Assembly: GCF_037126465.1 (NCBI RefSeq)
Contig: NC_088203.1
Coordinates: forward strand, 81,254,168-81,318,167
Origin: Ornithodoros turicata
Lineage: Eukaryota; Arthropoda; Arachnida; Ixodida; Argasidae
Length of the DNA stretch: 64,000 nucleotides
Direction: 5' to 3'
Below, piece by piece: positions 54,914 through 64,000 of the stretch; the stretch's first letter is position 1, and every line of letters begins with the position of its first letter. The notes beneath the pieces are model-generated. The model was not told the DNA's origin. It saw only the letters and a program-made list of their open reading frames with translations, and ran no database searches. Made by a program: the position numbers and the translations under genes.

Positions 54914-55892
54914 AGGGGTCGTAAACAGGCCACCAAACATTTCTGAAATAATGATACCCCATGAAAGAACGCAGATCCTAATACCCAAATATACATTTCG
55001 TTTGGCTCGTGCCAGCTCATTGACCCATGTAACTGCTTTCAAAGATGAGTAACCAGAGAGCCTCTCTCCACGACGCATACGTCACATGGCTACGTAGCGT
55101 TTTGCTGTCCAATCGTGGGGGCCGAGCTGCGCACATGACGTTTCAAATTACCAGCCAATAAACATACTTCGTTATCAGCTGTGAGTTGGAGCGCTCAGTT
55201 TGTTTGTGTGAAACGACGTTTTGTGCTCCGTGCTTCCGAAATTCAACATCATGACATCTTGAACATCTCCGGCTGGCGCAAACGTCAACAGTTGGGCTGC
55301 TATCACATGACGCGATTCGAACCCGGGTTCCTCCCAGTCACGACGTGACATGGCCAGCACGCTATCCACTGTACCACGCGAGCTGGTGTCGCGATGCCGC
55401 GTGGCTCAAACCAAAGTACGGCAGCCCAGTTGTCGGCGCCATTCGAAGATGTTTCATCACGCACCTACCTAAGATTCCGGAACTGTAGTCCCGGATATTC
55501 ATTCGCGCTCGTGGCGTGCTGCGTGCTACTGCCCAGAAAACGTAGTGCGCGTATGATACCTAAATTAAACGCATTTCTTTTTCTGTTTGAGGCTTTAACT
55601 GTTTAGATTTTGAATAGAAGAGGATTCATGTTCATCTAGTCCAATTTCGCAGTTGAAATAAAATCATACGTGGAACACTCGATCGTAATTGGTGAGGAAA
55701 GCGCTACGTCAAAATGACGTAAAGTTAGAGCGCGGGGCAGAGCTAAAATGCGAAAGAGTGCAGTGAATATTTCATCCGTATGCAAGCGCCTTTTGTTTTT
55801 GAGCGTTAGTAAGTGCAAGGAGTTTTCACTGCATAAGTTTCAATAATATAACACAAAGAAATGTGCACCTTTTGTACCTGTTTATGGCCCCT
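54914..55892. mobile_element. Kolobok-like TTAA element, deleted copy (A)
   Basis: The ends AGGGGTCGTAAACAGG and, inverted, AGGGGCCATAAACAGG are flanked by TTAA on both sides (54,910-54,913 and 55,893-55,896). The paralogous unit at 56,888-56,898 shows the unoccupied site (ccatcaatggc against ccaTTAAtggc), one substitution away. The left ~540 bp match the left end of element B up to its ballast-gene exon 1. The right ~430 bp match, inverted, the first ~430 bp of element C. It is an internal-deletion derivative, non-coding, with a SINE head inserted. Confidence 0.8.
55310..55392 (-). mobile_element. tRNA-derived SINE head inside element A
   Basis: On the minus strand: ctcgcgtggtacagtggata (A-box-like), a central stem region, and gaacccgggttcgaatcgcg (B-box GGTTCGAATC). 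The corresponding place in element B has no insertion. It is about 80 bp, probably flanked by a short cgcgat duplication. Confidence 0.65.
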
Positions 55893-57160
55893 TTAATGGC
55901 TAATAAGAGGACTAGGTACTCAACAAATCAACACAGAGTACGGGTAACAAGGAGCACAGAACGATGTGCCTACTCCATCTGACAGCCAGGCACGGAACTG
56001 AATCGTAATGCTTTTTTCTCCTCTATAAGGTCATGCATCTGTCTCTGTTGCGGTTACTTTCTGAACTAATTTAATCGCAAAATTATTAAGAATCGTTCTG
56101 GCATTATTCCCATTCAGGGCAGCACTAGCGTCATCATCAAGACAAGAGTGTTCCTTGTCATAAAAGAAAAAAATACAAAGCGTCAACACAGGAAAGCATT
56201 CATGTCGGGGCATGTCAGGAGCGCTATTACACGAGGACAAATCGCACGAGTGCCGGGCACCAGAAGAAAGCAAACACAGAAAAACATTTGAACAGAATGA
56301 AAAAGACACTCACCATCATTTTTTACGTTCACTGCATTCCCTCATTGTAAATCCGCTCGTCACAAAATCCACCACAATCGTCACACACCATTCACCAGTG
56401 ATGAACCACACATCCGCACCCCATCAGATGCAGACGGAACCCCACCGAAGATACGCTCTTCCACAAACGGCCAACGCAATTGCTAGGAACAGAATTAATG
56501 CGTCCACACCCGTCAGTGCCCAAGAGAGAAGTGAATCCTTGTGCCCCCTGCAGGCCGTGCTCATTGGTCGTGACATCAGCCTATTGTCTCAGCGTAACAT
56601 TGTTTTTTTCCACTAATGCTCCTCTGGACAAAGTCCACCTGAAACAATAGTGTCGCGGTATGACGTCATCATGCAGCTGCATGGCTCAAGGACGCGTACG
56701 CTCTAGACGGGGGACCTGTTATTTATTGAATCACTATCCCAAGATTATTTTCTTTATTATACTATAACGATTGCATAGGAAACTATTGCAGAAAAACACC
56801 ATGCATGAGAGCTAATTGTAGGAATTAAGCATTTCATTCCCAAAGTCTTACTCAATGAGACCTGCAAAAGAACAAAATATCCTGACTCCATCAATGGCTA
56901 CATACAACGAGCTAATCGAGACATGTCCGTCCCATCCAGGACCCAGGGAGAGAACTAAATAATGAGGCTTTGTTCCTCGACTAGATAAAGCCACGCAGCT
57001 GTCCCCCCTGCGGTTACTCTCTGAACTAAACGAATAGCAAAATTATTAAGAATAGCACTACTCCCATTCAGGGTAACCCCCCCTTGTTATTTTACCAACC
57101 AACCAACCATCCCATTCAGGGCAGCACTATCGTCAAGACAAGAATGTTCCTTGTCAAAAC

Positions 57161-58007
57161 GAAAAACAGAACTACATGTAGAAGGAAAGCATGGCAGAAC
57201 AGGTCAGGGCATGTCATCGCATGTTTGTCAGACAAAAAGGGGGAAAAAGCGAAGAGAAACACTTGAACAAAGCAGAAAACCAGCATCAAACTACCTCTTA
57301 TTTAAAAACAGTGCTCATCATAAATCCGTCCAGGACAATGCGCACCATTTTTCTGTTGCTACACTTTTTTCCAGTAATATTGAATCTGAAGGTTATTTCT
57401 TTTGTCCGACTCTTAATGATGTTCACTTTTACAATAAAATTCAACAAAAAAAGCACCATGCATATTAGCGATTTTCCCCCCAAACGCTCATCATGGTCAT
57501 TAGAATCACAACAGCAGTAAACTACCACTGCTCTTTTAAAATAATAAGTGAGACCACTCAACATCATCACCAGGCTTATGTAATACACGACTCTTTCTAT
57601 GCTCATACATTCGTTGTCTGAGGCTACACCTGCGAGCAAAAAGGCGCGAAAGCCGGGGGGCAAAGTTCCATTCGCGCACGACAAAGCACAAGACAGAACG
57701 CCTTACTTCTTCAACATACCGAGCTCCTAACAACATCTAACAAACAAGCAGAAAAGCCCACTTCTCAGCGGCACCATGCGACTTTCTTCTTCACAAAAGC
57801 AGTGATTTGAGGAAAGAGCAGCGAAAATTGCGCGCACTTGTGCTTGACTTCAAACACTGAAGCATATGCTAATAAACTAAGAAAAAGACACTTATGTCTG
57901 GTATCAGATAATTCTTGCATAATGCTACACACACAGCCGCATTGTCGCAAAGAAAGCACAGGACAAGGGCACGCAAATTCCTTTAAGCGAGGAGGGAAAA
58001 GGCTTAA
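57161..58007. repeat. Inverted copy of the 61-63 kb repeat unit
   Basis: From about 57,770 to 58,003 the minus strand matches the units at 61.0-61.3 and 62.76-62.95 kb (ttttccctcctcgctta, gcattatgcaagaattatct, gtgtctttttcttagtttat). The earlier part is unassigned and A-rich. Confidence 0.6.
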
Positions 58008-58339
58008 AGGGGCCGTAAACAGGCTGCCTAACATTTAAAAAAAATGGTACCCCGTGAAAGAACACAGGTTATAATACCCAAATATACATTTCGTTCGGCT
58101 CGTGCTAGATCAGTGACCCATATAAATGCTTTCAAAGATGACCAGCGCGCCTCTCTCCACTACGCATACTTCATAGGGGCTATGTCGCTTTTTGCCGTCC
58201 AACCGGTGGGCCGAGCTCCGAATATGACGTTCCGATTTACCGGCCAATAAACAGGCTTCAATATCAGCTATGTGGCGGAGTGCTCCGTGTGTTTGTGTGG
58301 AGCTACATTTTGCGCTTCGTGGTTCCGAGATCCAGCGCA

Positions 58340-58524
58340 ATGGCATTTTCGAGTGAACTGAGCAATACTGAGCGCCTAATGCTGATGCGAACGCCAACAA
58401 TTGGGCTGTTATCATATGAGGCGACGCCCCGTGGCTCCCACCAAAGTACGTCGGCAGCCCAGTCGTCGGAACCATTCGAAGATGACGTGGAAGACCACGC
58501 TGCACGGATCGGAAACACAAACTG
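58340..58524 (+). CDS. P2X7 ballast-domain protein, exon 1
   Basis: 61 codons plus 2 nt. The start ATG is the first in frame with the later exons that is not preceded by upstream similarity loss. The peptide (LSNTERLMLMRTPTIGLLSY ... EPFEDDVEDHAARIGNTN) is polar and probably disordered. The donor is GTGAGT; the split codon restores the Trp that opens the zinc domain. Element A carries a decayed copy of this exon. The three exons together give an intact 190-residue protein. Upstream, the TIR lies 332 bp away, so any promoter is within the element end. Confidence 0.75.
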
Positions 58525-58775
58525 GTGAGTGCATGTAGCTAATACAGCTCGTTGTTTTACGTGCAAAGACGAAGCTTGCCTTGTGTTACAACTGGTCGGT
58601 AGTAACATGAACAAAAGGGAGTTTAGGCTCTGCCGGCTTCAATATTCCCGGCGCCTCCAGCGTGCATACTGGCGCGTCTTCTCCCAATCTTATGACACCA
58701 CATTTCTTGTCTCTACTTTACTACTATATGAGACCGCACCGCACACGTACGGTAACTTGAAACCTAATTTTATAG

Positions 58776-58991
58776 GTGTCGATGCGGACTCTGCATCAAC
58801 ATGCCAACGTCCACGAAATCCGTGTGCTGCTTCGATTACCCGACAACCTGCGAAATGATCGAGGAACACGAACTCAAATGTATAACGGAACACGAGGAAT
58901 TCGCTACCGCGTGTCTGAATGAGGTTGTGCTCCGTCTGGCGAACCGAGATCTTCGGCAACGCGGAGTAAAGACGGGGAAAGCCAGGAACGA
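58776..58991 (+). CDS. P2X7 ballast-domain protein, exon 2
   Basis: It reads (W)CRCGLCINMPTSTKSVCC, then DYPTTCEMIEEHELKCITEH and ATACLNEVVLRLANRDLR. The W-C-x-C-x-x-C ... CC ... C-I-T ... C ... L pattern is that of the C-terminal ballast (P2RX7_C) domain of vertebrate P2X7, where the cysteines hold a two-zinc site and lie in the cytoplasm. Stand-alone genes for this domain are known in many invertebrates. The acceptor is ATTTTATAG and the donor GTAAGT. All expected Cys are present. No channel part is present, so this is not a P2X receptor. Confidence 0.85.
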
Positions 58992-59544
58992 GTAAGTATA
59001 CATAGTACAAAGCGCAGGAACTCTTAGGATGACGTTATACAGCACGAAGACAAATATACTCATATGAAACTGCATAGATGGTACTCTGCACTCATGTGGT
59101 ACGTTCATCATGTTGCTTTTGACATTCGGAGATAATAATGCAGCCTTACATAGGATTCCTCCAGTGATGAGGTTAACCACGTTTATACCTAAACTACTAA
59201 TTACAGTACATTACGAATAATTGTGCAGCTACTGCATTTTCCTTACAAGGAGTAATTGGAAGTGTGTAGCTACCTTATTTTTTGGTAGTTGAACTGCATG
59301 TGAAGCTAAGGTTTGTTTGTCATGCTGTCAGACAAAACTTGTGCATCAAAATAATTAGAGTGGAATTGCAAATCCAGTTCAAAGTGCTTGCACTACTCCG
59401 GAAAATGTAGTTACTCCGTAACTATAATTATACTCTGCAGAAGTAATTGGTAGTTGTAGATAAACATCTATCAAAATAGTTAGCACCGATTGCAGGATTC
59501 TACTTTATATATTATCATGTCATCCACGACATTTTTTTTTTCAG

Positions 59545-59716
59545 GCAGTACCGATACACATCCTACCGACAGTTTATTCTGTGGGTGTGGGAGTACTTGG
59601 GCAAATTCAATAGAAAACCTGTGCCATCATGTGTGGTAAATAAAATTAGGACACAGTTTCCTTCGAGAGCTTATAGAGGTTTTCGCTTTCCTAGAAAGGA
59701 AAATGTAGCTGAATAA
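59545..59716 (+). CDS. P2X7 ballast-domain protein, exon 3
   Basis: The acceptor is a run of ten T followed by CAG. The peptide YRYTSYRQFILWVWEYLGKF, NRKPVPSCVVNKIRTQFPS and YRGFRFPRK is the conserved end of the ballast domain (AYRQ..LW..GYLG....PSCVV..IR..FPS..Y.GF). The frame ends at TAA, which is part of the poly-A signal AATAAA (59,712-59,717). The intron before it contains inverted 'gtaattgg/agtaactac'-type hAT-like repeats. Confidence 0.85.
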
Positions 59717-59717
59717 A

Positions 59718-61010
59718 GAGTCTTTCACATCACCGTATTCATTCCTTTATTTCCACGATTGAAAGAGGTAGTTTCCGTGTACAGTGTAGGGTCTGCCGAT
59801 TGAGCATTGCAGCATTGCACACACAAAGCGTAGCTGGCAAGAACTTGCTAATGCTTTATTTACAGCAATTTTTTGTGTGTGTGTGTGATCTGAAACAGTG
59901 TGCTTGCAGAAATGGATTGCAGCAACTAACAAATACTACTTCTACAACTGATACAAATGTGTAAGGTGCGTGCATGATTAGGAAAATACAACGGTTGAAT
60001 CTTCAAATGGCATATCTCATCCTTATATTCTTGATTGTACTGCCAATAGTCTTGGAAATTACATGAATAAAACAAATTTTCACACAAGTCAAGTCAGTGT
60101 TTGAAACACAATTCTGGATGCGAGTATGAGATGTGCACCATCATTGCTGTTGCCGAGTGCAAACCCCAAGTGATATGTGTGACATGCCTTTTGTTTAATG
60201 AAAAATTCGTAGCATATGCATTCAAATATGCAGCAGAATAGGAAGCGGTCTCATGTAAAGAAAGCGTGTTGGCAATGACTGTGCAAGCACCCTCTGGGTA
60301 ACAGTTTGCAGCTTATTCCATATGTCCGTGTACCCGTTCTGTTCTATAATATTCTTGCAAAATATATGGGTGCAAGCAAATAAAAAGAAAACGGAGTGAA
60401 TTCACTCCTGTATAATGATCGCTGCGCAGAAGCACGGCACCGTTTTCTTGGTGGATGTATAGCGAACATGCATTCCTACGATGCTGCGTTTCTTTTTTGC
60501 TTTGCGACGGTCGACTGGTGATATCCTATTACATCCGGAACGAAGACTACCTATTGTTTTGCGTTCGCTTATGTGCGTTTCCCCCGTTTTGACGCTGGTT
60601 GAATAATTATTGACGTGAGGAATAATATGAATTTATGTGGCTGTGAATAGACTGTGTTTGTGAGTGTGAAAATGTGAGTGTGTGTGTGCGCGCGCTTTTC
60701 TGAACTAGAGACCCCACTTGACAAGTAAGTGTTTGCCCTTTCGCGTGATACGAGTGATACATTTATGTACTATTGCGTGAAATAGCGGTTTAAAAAATAC
60801 GGGTATTAGTCGCGTTTGCATTGCTATCTGTAGGATAGGACGAGCGTTTTTAATGGAATTGCCTCGCGAACCTGGTGAAGTCTTTGTTTTGGGCAGGGTA
60901 TTTTATGAGTACCCGACGCCGGCCCTGTTGTTGTTTTGTTTGTTAGTATGTATCTGTCACGTTCATAGCGCTGTTCAAGCTTTGTTTTCTTTGCAATAAT
61001 TCAGACTTTA
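59718..61010. other. No gene recognised
   Basis: AT-rich, with (TG)n and (CG)n short runs near 60,680-60,695. No right-hand TIR of element B could be identified here. Confidence 0.45.
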
Positions 61011-61695
61011 TGGTATTAAGCTGTCCGAGTAGAAGTGACTTTCCCTGTTCGCTTAAGATAAATTGTGTGTCCTTTTACTGTGCATTCTTCACGCAGGGAC
61101 AATGCAGTTGAGTATTTAGCATTATGCAATAATTATCTGATAGCAGAAATGGGTGTCTTTGTCACATTTTATTAGCGTGTGTCTCGTTATTTTATTTTTT
61201 TCTCTTATAGCTATGCGAGCAAAAGTGCGTGTAATTTTTCGCTGCTCTTTTCTTATTTTCTCTACTTTTACGCAGAAGAAAGCCTCCTGGTAAAAGCTGA
61301 ATGGTGTTCTATCAGTGGAAGTGGTTTTTTTTTTGTTTGATTTTGTTGGGTGTTCGATATATTGATGAAGTAAGCAGTGCTTAATTTTGCAGTCATGGGT
61401 TTTTGAGCTGAAATGCCGGTATCTGAGCACGGAGTAGAAATTCCTATATTTCTTTGCTCCCTAAGAAAATTTGTGCGTCGTTTTCCCAGCAGACCGCGTT
61501 TAGAAATAGAAATTTACGCGAAATCGAAAAATGAAGTTGCGTGTGCTCTATGATTTTCTGTCGCAGGCGTAGGCCTTTTTCCCCGATGAGCCGTATTTTG
61601 TATGCGATGTGTCATGTCTGGAGTTGTTCAGTAGTGTCTTTCTTGCTGCAATTTTTACCCTTCGCTAATATCTTGTTGCTGTCATGTTGTGCTAG

Positions 61696-62719
61696 CAGTG
61701 TTGTGCGTAGCGGCGCTTCTGTAATCGCTACTTTTTTTCAGCAGCGGAGGTGTAATTCCGCTGCATTTGTTATTTGTAGCGGAAAAGTAAATTCCGCTAC
61801 AATTTTGAGTAGCGGAACCGCCTCCGCTACCGCTACTTTTGAGGGAGAAAATAAAATAAATTAGACACTAGTCTCTAGCCTCTTAAGGTGATTTTGCTAC
61901 ATGCTCCGTATCGTATTCAACTGCGAAACATGAAACGATACATGGTATTCACTTTAGGTTCGACCGATTCATGTCAGACCTGGGACGCTGCCTCCAAATC
62001 GCTGCCTCCACATCGAGCCTCCAAATCGCTGTTGTCTTAATTGCGAGATTCAATCTCTCATGGCTCACGGATGAAAACCAACGAAAGGAAGTAACCAGCT
62101 TGACCGTAAATGAAATGTTAAGGTGTTCGGTCGCCTTAAGTGAGCGCGCCGAGGAATCCACGAACGAGCTCCATGCCGATGATTTCTTTTCTTTTGGGGA
62201 GTCAACTTCTACAGCAGATCCAGCTGATCGTGAGCTTGCTCAGTACCTCTTTGTGCCAGATAACTTTAAGTTGACATCGCTAAAGCAGGGTTATCCAAGA
62301 GTGCACGGGGCGTTCCTGAAGTTGAATATCGACATTTCGTCAAGTGCGTCTGCCGAACGACTTTTCAGTGTTTGCGCCGATATGTTCACCAAGAAACGTG
62401 TTAGGCTCAGTGACGGGAACTTTGAGCGGCAACTGCTCTTAAAGTTGAATACAAGTGTGTAATGACTTTTTTAGAAAGTACTGATCGCAAGAAATAAAGT
62501 ATGAGCAAGAGCACATACCTTTGAATGTGTCGAATCACATATTCATAGGCCTTCGGCGAGAAAGTAGCGGAAGGGCAATTGCGCTACATTTTTTTGGTAG
62601 CGGTAGCGGCATCGCGCTACAGTCGTAAATTTGTAGCACCGCTAGTATCGCGTTACTTTTAAATAGGGTAGCGGGTAGCGGTATTTCGCTACCTAAATTG
62701 AGTAGCGGGCACAACACTC
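61696..62719 (+). mobile_element. hAT transposon, internally deleted
   Basis: The element is 1,024 bp, flanked by a perfect 8-bp target duplication tgtgctag (61,688-61,695 and 62,720-62,727). The terminal inverted repeats are CAGTGTTGTGC / GCACAACACTC (first base mismatched). Both subterminal regions are crowded with gtagcgg / ccgctac motifs in both orientations, the likely transposase binding sites. Only the transposase C-terminus remains inside. TSD length, TIR and protein all agree on hAT. Confidence 0.92.
61971..62462 (+). pseudogene. hAT transposase C-terminal (dimerisation) part
   Basis: 163 codons open. DRELAQYLFVPDNFKLTSLK, GYPRVHGAFLKLNIDISSSA and SAERLFSVCADMFTKKRVRL are the hATC dimerisation domain (YP.L...A...L.IP.SSA.SERLFS....... 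KR.RL). The zinc-finger N-terminus and most of the RNase-H-like catalytic core are deleted, so the copy cannot move itself. Confidence 0.9.
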
Positions 62720-63424
62720 TGTGCTAGCGATAGGCGGTGATTCTCCGATTATTCTTGAGCGGTTCGACTTAAGCCTTTTCCCTGCTCACTTAAGGAAATT
62801 TGTGTATCCCTGTCCTACGTTTTCTTTACGCAAGGGCAATGCGACTGTGTATGTGGCATTATGCAAGAATTATCTGATGGCAGAAATGGGTGTCTTTTTC
62901 TCAGTTTATTAGCGTGCGCTACGGTTTCATGCAGTTACAGCTAGTGAGGCATAAATACGTGTAATTTTTCGCCGTTGTTTTCTTCTTTCGCTGCTTTTAC
63001 TCAGAATGTAGGTGAGGGGAAAAAGTCAGCATCCAGGTACAGCAGGAGAAAGCCGCTCGGCAGAGGAGACTTCATGAGAATGGAATTTGTTTCTTTTTAT
63101 ATGTTGTTGAGTGTCAGTATTCACTTTGCTTGATACGTTGATGGAGTAAGCTGTTTGCAGTTATAAGTATTTGCGCAGAAATGCTGGTATGTGAGCGTGG
63201 AGGAGAAATTCAAATAAAGCACCTCTCCTTGTGCATTCCTGAGCTGATGTATGTGTGTGTGTGCTTTTTCCCTGAGTTGTGACGTCATCATGGCATGTTG
63301 AGGCTTGTTTAGCAGTGTTGCAATTTTACCCGCCGCTAGTACCTTGTTGTTATCTTGTGTTAGCCGTTGAGTTTCGTAGCGATGTCCGGTGACCCTGCTA
63401 TTATTCCTGTGCGCTCCGTCTTAA

Positions 63425-64000
63425 AGGGGTCGTAAACAGGTGTGCAAGGTGCGCATTTCTCTGCGTCATAGTATTCAAACTTGTACAGTGAAAGCTCCTT
63501 GTAATTACTAGCGTTCAAATTCAAAAGGCGCTTGCATACGGATGAAATATTCACTGCACTCTTTCGCTTTTTAGCTCCGCCCTGCACTCTAAATTTACGT
63601 AATTTTGACGTGGTACTTGTTCGCTTGCGGAAATTGATTAGATGAGCGTGAGTCTTATTCCATTCAAAGTCTGTCCAGTTACAGCCTCAAAGTAGAAAAG
63701 AAATGCGTTAAATTTAGATATCACACGCGCACTACGTTTTCGGCGCAACAGCACGCAGCACAGCGCGAGCCGACGCCACAGTTGCGGAATCTCACGTGCG
63801 CGGTGTGGAGTTGTGAGTTGTGTGGAGTTCTGCTCTAAGTTCCTCTGTGGTGTCTTGTTTTGTTTGTTTTCGTGTAAATATATAAATTTCAAAGTTAACT
63901 GTAAGTAATACTTGTATATAGCTGTTATTCTGTAGTTAGCATTTGCCAAATATGCCTCCTGTGTGTATAGTGGCAACGTGCCCCCACCAACGCGTAAAGA
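63425..64000 (+). mobile_element. Kolobok-like TTAA element (C), THAP-gene end
   Basis: TTAA (63,421-63,424) and AGGGGTCGTAAACAGG begin a sequence that matches, in the same order, the inverted right end of element A for about 430 bp. It continues as a leader to a THAP-type reading frame and runs off the window. Confidence 0.7.
63952..64000 (+). CDS. Start of THAP-domain protein, probable transposase
   Basis: Only 16 codons are visible: MPPVCIVATCPHQRVK. A Met close before C-x4-C is how THAP zinc fingers begin. THAP domains head the transposases of the Kolobok and P superfamilies, and TTAA targeting fits Kolobok. The leader from the TIR is about 530 bp. The remaining C and H ligands and the catalytic domain lie outside the window, so the identification rests on the first six residues of the motif plus context. 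Confidence 0.5.
   Translation, partial: MPPVCIVATCPHQRVK

Larger units (their letters stand above)
53600..57160. repeat. Array of diverged repeat units
   Basis: At least four units share the order 'gaacgatgcgactgctcc', 'gacagccaggcac', 'ctcctctataaag', 'aaaattattaagaat' and 'cattcagggcagcac'. They start near 53,640, 53,955, 55,955 and 56,930. Unit spacing is uneven because a TTAA element and other DNA are inserted. Related sequence appears inverted at 60.98-63.4 kb. No coding content was recognised. Confidence 0.75.
58008..59716 (+). mobile_element. Kolobok-like TTAA element (B), left end carrying a host-like gene
   Basis: TTAA (58,004-58,007) is followed by AGGGGCCGTAAACAGG, as in element A, with matching sequence through the first exon of the ballast-domain gene. 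The same repeat without insertion (62,769-62,772, inverted) has a single TTAA at this position. The right end was not found in the window, so the extent given is a minimum. B may be truncated or rearranged to the right. Confidence 0.6.
61011..63420. repeat. Two direct repeat units split by a hAT element
   Basis: Unit 1 (about 61,011-61,695) and unit 2 (about 62,728-63,390) share cttaag.taaattgtgt-type starts, 'gcattatgcaa.aattatctgat', 'cagaaatgggtgtcttt', 'cgtgtaatttttcgc' and 'accttgttgttatcttgtg'-like ends in the same order. The same unit occurs inverted left of element B. Confidence 0.75.

Noticed and set aside
1..64000. CRISPR arrays, rRNA genes, riboswitches, bacterial operons
   Set aside because: Nothing of this kind was seen. 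The direct repeats present are microsatellites, LTRs, satellites and diverged duplications in a eukaryotic context.

Overview
The window reads as an arthropod nuclear genome, most likely a hard tick (Ixodidae). The basis is a very large, intron-rich host gene sitting in dense repeats whose mix (CR1/L2-type and I-type LINEs, Penelope-like GIY-YIG elements, Ty3/gypsy, hAT, TTAA-targeting elements, tRNA-derived SINE pieces, foldback elements) is typical of tick DNA. The species cannot be named from sequence alone. No prokaryotic, organellar or rRNA sequence was seen.

Host gene. On the minus strand, from about 40.99 kb down to 3.38 kb, lie at least nine exons of one thioester-protein / alpha-2-macroglobulin superfamily gene. 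Both its ends are outside the window. In transcription order the exons encode a probable MG6 piece (about 40.8-41.0 kb), MG7 (39.1-39.2 and 38.8-39.1 kb), the first CUB part (35.8 and 17.1 kb) and the thioester-domain helices (9.2-9.4, 6.0-6.2, 3.6-3.8 and 3.4-3.5 kb). Splice sites and phases fit from exon to exon, and one intron is GC-AG. The thioester pentapeptide GCGEQ is replaced by SYAEG, so the protein should be thioester-less. Two related 54- and 63-nt phase-1/1 exon candidates (26.7 and 20.1 kb) lie in the intron before the 17.1-kb exon. They look like a duplicated cassette exon.

Introns. From 18.4 to 27.0 kb is an old direct duplication in which each copy took up different elements. 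Copy A holds a TA-flanked foldback element and a 3.8-kb I-type LINE. Copy B holds a Penelope-like insertion and a CR1/L2-type LINE tail. Each copy shows the empty site for the other's insertions. From 27.4 to 32.0 kb a decayed Ty3/gypsy element sits inside a foldback element. From 33.2 to 35.4 kb is a foldback with arms of about 970 bp built around tRNA-derived SINE sequence.

Right half. From 41 to 46.6 kb is unassigned DNA with CCAATATTGG palindrome satellite. From 46.6 to 49.5 kb is a LINE with the end of ORF1 and a 735-codon ORF2 whose endonuclease-RT junction is an in-frame deletion. From 49.97 to 50.78 kb are the last ORF, polypurine tract and LTR of an LTR retrotransposon. From 53.6 to 63.4 kb is an array of diverged repeat units in both orientations. 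TTAA-flanked Kolobok-like elements are inserted in it (54.9, 58.0 and 63.4 kb), plus a hAT element with a perfect 8-bp target duplication (61.7-62.7 kb).

The most interesting feature is this Kolobok-like family. One end carries an intact three-exon gene for a 190-residue protein with the P2X7 C-terminal 'ballast' zinc domain. The other end carries the start of a THAP-domain reading frame. A deleted 1-kb copy joins both ends, which suggests that the family carries both genes.
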